DNA from: Archegozetes longisetosus | Lineage: Eukaryota; Arthropoda; Arachnida; Sarcoptiformes; Trhypochthoniidae | Assembly: GCA_018873245.2 (NCBI GenBank) | Contig: JAEMBT020000007.1 | Location: 12,111,129 to 12,175,128, forward strand | DNA length: 64,000 nucleotides | Direction of reading: 5' to 3' | In this document: one piece after another, positions 59,881 to 64,000 of the stretch | How positions within the stretch are numbered: the first letter of the stretch is position 1 | Layout of the letters: the number at the start of each line of letters is the position of its first letter | Notes under the pieces: generated by a model | Database searches by the model: none | Told to the model about the DNA's origin: nothing | What the model saw: the letters and a program-made list of their open reading frames with translations, nothing else | Program-made: the position numbers and the translations under genes

Positions 59881-61065
59881 GATACCTTTCCGATCGCAGA
59901 CATTTATAGCTCTTTCCCAATAATAAGTTGAATTAGTACGATTTATTTTCTTAAGTTTGAGACTTCTAAAACAATTCTTGCAATCAGTTCACTATAATCT
60001 GTTCATACAGAACAAAATACGAAAATAGCGGTTAACAGATCCTTGAATCTGAAGTCATATGTCTAAAACTAAATATGCGATTAACTTTGAAGCGATTTAT
60101 ATACTGAGTCAACGTCATGAAAGCAGAAATTATTATCAATAAAGTTTGCAAGCACAACAGTTATTTATGGGAGTGTAGTTATACAACTCTTGTTAGAAGC
60201 CAGTTATAGCTGACATTTTAACTACAAGTTCTAGACTCAAACTTCTGAACATTCTGCCCCAAATGACGGATTTCACTGAATCTTGATTTCCTCTTACTTT
60301 GAGTGAAGAATAAAAAATGACTTCAAAAAGCGCAGAAGTTAACTTCGTTCATATAGCAATTCCGTGGGAAGCTCAACAATTAATCTGTTTTAAATTCTTG
60401 GAATGAATATTCATTTGGCGTAATTTACTTTAAGTGATGCCTAGGGTTGATAAAATTCCAAAATTTCAATATGCTTTAAAACAATTGTTTCAAAACGTTT
60501 TAAAATGTTTAAGAATTTTTCTGAAATATTTTGGTGGTGTTTGCAGATTTTTTAACTCTACAAGCGTACATTGCATGCAAAATAGCGTTTAGAAGAGAAT
60601 CTAGAGCGATCAATTTATATAATAATTTAATAAATATCTTATTTTGTTGAATCTGACAAGTTCACGCCAGGCTTAGTTCAGATTAACACAAACCTTCTTA
60701 AAAACTAATGCTCAATAAATGTTTTGAAACATGAATGCATAAAAAATGTTTGCAATTATTCTGAAATGTTTAATAACTGCGAACCCTAGTCATGCCTAGA
60801 ATATATTTTGATAACTTTGACTTTTGCCAGAATTATAAAATTGTCGTTTACAAATGATTACTAGTGGTTTTAAAAAATAACCTTGTTATTATATAAAACA
60901 CTTTTTATCTTTAATTGCAGTAAAGTATGGATGTAAATGAATTGGCCCAATTATGGTAATATAATATCCGATGTTATCAATAAATTCAAAATAGTCAATT
61001 TCGATAATTTATCCCTGTTTTGAAAAACAAATTGATTTTCTTGTTAGCTAATTTCAATACCCTGA
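59881..61065. other. Intergenic, nothing recognised
   Basis: AT-rich sequence with no supported gene, RNA or bounded repeat. Confidence 0.4.
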
Positions 61066-61440
61066 ATATGAAAGCTTGTCTCAAAGAAGTGCACAAATAA
61101 ATTCTTTTTTTAAAAGGGTAGATTCACATGAGTTTTTTTCAAACTTTTCAAGACTTCTAATCTCATAGTACGAACTTTTATCACTCATTATTATTAATTT
61201 ATGAATTTGTTTTCATGACTTATTTTGACTTCATTTTTCAGATAAAAACATTACTTTTGTTTTGATTTAATCAATTTGTTCAAACTCTGAATCCAAACTA
61301 AGAGATAAAAAGTTTGGAAAGGCAAAAATAATGTCGTGGCTAAAGTTCAAAACTAAGTTCAGTTTATGATTGAAATTTTGTTAAGTCTTTTAGAAAAGAA
61401 AGATTTCATTAGTGTACTTCTTTGAGACAAGCTTTCATAT
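61066..61440. mobile_element. Small TIR element
   Basis: ATATGAAAGCTTGTCTCAAA and nine more bases at the left end pair with the right end at 61412-61440 with one mismatch in 29. The 375-bp unit is AT-rich, with no coding frame and no clear duplication outside the ends. Confidence 0.65.
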
Positions 61441-61476
61441 AGTGAACGAGTCTGTGCAGTCAAAAATGATCACTAC

Positions 61477-61703
61477 ACTTTAATTTTTTTTGACTTGGGT
61501 GTCGTCTCTCTGTCTAGAGGATTAAAGAGTAGGTCTAAATAGTATCAATTTTGAGCATTTTTATGGCAAAATTTTCGATTCATTCAGATCGGCAATATAA
61601 TAATTGGGGATTTTGCCATAAAAATGCTCAAAATTGATACTATTTAGACCTACTCTTTAATCCTCTAGACAGAGAGACGACACCCAAGTAAAAAAATTAA
61701 AGT
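61477..61703. repeat. Near-perfect hairpin, ~95-bp arms
   Basis: 61477-61572 and 61610-61703 are reverse complements with only an indel in a T run near the outer end; the loop is 37 bases. Arms include GTCGTCTCTCTGTCTAGAGG and ATAGTATCAATTTTGAGCAT. Such identity points to a recent origin or to gene conversion between the arms. Confidence 0.85.
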
Positions 61704-61784
61704 ACAGCCGGGATTCACTATAAATGTTCACAAGGGAAAGGAATTCTAAAACCCATTCAAAATGTCAATTTTATTATACTTTTA

Positions 61785-62475
61785 CAGGGGGTACTACGAA
61801 GGTTTTGTCGTATAAGAAAACTATACGACCCCTCAATGATTTTAGTTAATAAATGTTATATAAATTCATTCATTTTACGAAACCACTCGTCAAAAAATTT
61901 CTAATCACATTTAATCTTGAGGATATTTAATTCCATTTTCTATGGGTTTGTCAAAAATTTGGTGTAAAAAGTGTTCAAAGCTTGACTACTCATAAATGCT
62001 CGAGAAGAATTTGATGGGATACTGGTGCATAAAATTTGAATATATGCTCTATGTGTTATTAAGTCTCATGTTTGACTTCGAACATTTATTGAACAGCGTT
62101 GATGTCTATTCCAGCAACTGCACCTGAAGTTCCATTAGCTCGCAGGTCAACTTTAAATTAGACATACCGCGGTTGAATGGTTCGGTTTGAAGGACTGTAT
62201 CTCCACAAGCATTTTACAACTTTTCATAAAATTTGGATTTATTTAAACCTCTTTAGTAGTTACATAAAATGTTCACTCGAAAATTCCATCTGTTGAAATG
62301 GCAAAATCCAAGAGAGCAGTAAAATTTAAATTAATGTAATTCGAAAACGTCAAAAGATATTTCAATAAAATTTTGAAGCAATAGAACGCAGATGTTATAC
62401 TTCATTTTTTGTTAATTCAAATCATTGAGGGGTGTTTAGTATTCGCATACGACAAAACTTTCGTAGTGTCCCATG
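61785..62475. mobile_element. Non-autonomous mariner/Tc-type element
   Basis: The left end CAGGGGGTACTACGAAGGTT and the inverted right end CATGGGACACTACGAAAGTT extend into ~70-bp inverted repeats that share TTTTGTCGTAT and CCCCTCAATGATTT. A TA dinucleotide flanks each side (61783-61784, 62476-62477), as for Tc1/mariner insertion. The 691-bp interior has no intact transposase frame. Confidence 0.7.
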
Positions 62476-64000
62476 TATTATTAATTTTTCGTGGAGTCAT
62501 TTGTTTTCAACAAAATAATCAATCTCTGTTTATAGCTATTATTGCTTTTAAGAATGAAATTTTCAAACTTATTAGCATATCATAATAACTATTATCAGCC
62601 TTAGGGAGCGATCCCAAATAAAGTCTTAAATAAAGTATATTTTTGAGCGCATCTGTTTTGTTGCAAACTTTGAGTCATATGAATCATACTGACTCTTCCC
62701 CTTCTGTATCACTTGAGTCTTGTCGAATGTCCTTCGGAGGTTTAACAACAATTATTGAAGTAATTCCTCGTCAGTCAATTCTTGTCGGTAAACGAGATCG
62801 TCGTCGATAAAAATAAATTATTCAAGACCTTTAAACCTGAGATTTAGTTTATCATTAATAATATTTCAATTATTTTGTGCAAATAATTGTTTGACAATTT
62901 GATCGTTTTCTGTTCGTAGTCACCATAAAGTAATTAATATTCACTTATTTGACCAATTAATTGGCTTTTGTTCTTAGAATCTGTCCATTAATAGGAGGAT
63001 TTTGTTGTCTCCTGTTTTTTACCCAAAGAATCAGTGCTGTGTCGAGTTGTAGGTAATTTGAACCACGATATCTGTCAATTTACCCTTATTTTTAATGATT
63101 GTGCAGGTGTTTCATTTGTTCTTCAATTGATTGTTTTGTGGAACGAAATCATAATCAATTTTATGTTGAAAGTCTTTTATAATTTTGATTTTCTTTTCTA
63201 ACCAAATACTAACACATTTTGTTCATTTGCGGCTATTTTTACAGAACTTGTATAAGCATTAATCAATTCATCAATTGTTTAATTGAAAAATTTTACAGTT
63301 GGCTGAGAATGGTTCACTATAAATGTATACTATTTGGACTATTGGTGCATAAGAAAACGCTCAAAATATGCAGAGATTCACTGTAGACGGGTTCATTATA
63401 ACCGTACTTTTTAGTGCGAGTTTTACGTGATTAATGCTATGTCTAGAGCTAAGCATTCCCTGTAAGCAGGTATTCACATTGAGCAGGTTCGTTATATCCG
63501 GGATAGACTGTATATATAAAATTAAAACTGAAAAATAATATAACTGCATCTCTAATGAGATTTTACTAAGTTATAATTCTTAACAAAACTTAATTCATAA
63601 GGAAACATTTATTGAACACAATTTATACCGAACTGAGATAATAGCTCCTTTTAACTTGATTAAATCATAAATTTTATGATTAGTTTTGCTTGAATTCGTG
63701 TTTCTCTTATTTAAGATATTTTACTTGTAATTAACTTTATATCTACTAAACTTTTATGCATACTTTGGATAATAGTTTTGTTAACTCTAACAACTTAAGT
63801 CAAGCTATTACGTAAGCTTATAAAAACTGAAACCAATCAAGGTTGAAGGTTGGACAATGCAAAAATAAATAAAAAAAGAAATCAGGAAAAAAATAATTGA
63901 ACTCCTGATTTTCCAAGATCACAAAATTTTCCTTAGTAAAACTTTTTTTTAACAGCTATATGATCTACGGAAAACTCTGTAGGGTTATCAAAACAGTTGA
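62476..64000. other. AT-rich window end, no gene recognised
   Basis: Near 63305-63510 several GGTTCACTATAA/GGTTCATTATAA-like words recur, also seen at 61728, and suggest a fragmentary repeat. No open frame longer than about 60 codons or RNA gene could be supported. Confidence 0.35.

Noticed and set aside
1..64000. CRISPR arrays, bacterial operons or prophage
   Set aside because: No regularly spaced direct repeats or prokaryotic gene organisation; introns and gene families are animal.

Overview
This is a eukaryotic nuclear window. It is strongly AT-rich, has many GT-AG introns (several of only 57-83 bp), and has no operon structure or bacterial ribosome-binding sites. The gene families (lipophorin/VLDL-type receptor, LRR adhesion GPCR, talin, ASB protein, zinc alcohol dehydrogenase) and the heavy load of hAT, mariner and foldback elements fit an arthropod. 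A mite-like chelicerate is my best guess, but the sequence alone does not prove it. All confident host genes lie on the minus strand. I rebuilt exon models by matching splice phases by eye.

Layout: 1-7.5 kb holds a foldback, a small two-exon gene for a secreted and probably GPI-anchored protein (2115-2518), a 478-bp hAT remnant with target-site duplication, and a 1-kb snap-back palindrome (6499-7503). At 7935-9032 is an ankyrin/SOCS-box protein. A lipophorin/VLDL receptor fills 10.9-25.2 kb in 11 exons; its introns hold a broken mobile-element gene, a GC-richer orphan ORF and a foldback. At 28.9-30.8 kb are two non-autonomous hAT-type elements with perfect 8-bp duplications and a mariner-type transposase fragment. 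At 31.6-32.9 kb are two small secreted cysteine-rich proteins. At 35 kb is a broken, hemopexin-like coding fragment. At 36.7-40.4 kb is an eight-exon LRR/GAIN/7TM adhesion GPCR. At 42.4-47.5 kb is a talin of 1698 residues in one uninterrupted exon.

At 48.8-50.9 kb is an unprocessed, decayed alanine-glyoxylate aminotransferase pseudogene (+ strand). At 51.2-52.8 kb is a zinc alcohol dehydrogenase whose first exon was not found. At 53494-56367 is a nearly intact hAT transposon with a perfect 8-bp duplication, one frameshift in its transposase, and a tRNA-like Pol III unit in its leader. From 57 to 64 kb there is no confident host gene: an old tandem duplication, dispersed repeats, a mariner-type element and a near-perfect 95-bp-arm hairpin.

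No pathway links the genes. The receptor takes up lipoproteins, the GPCR and talin act in adhesion and signalling, the SOCS-box protein in ubiquitination, and the dehydrogenase in alcohol/aldehyde metabolism. The mobile DNA is the most distinctive part of the window.
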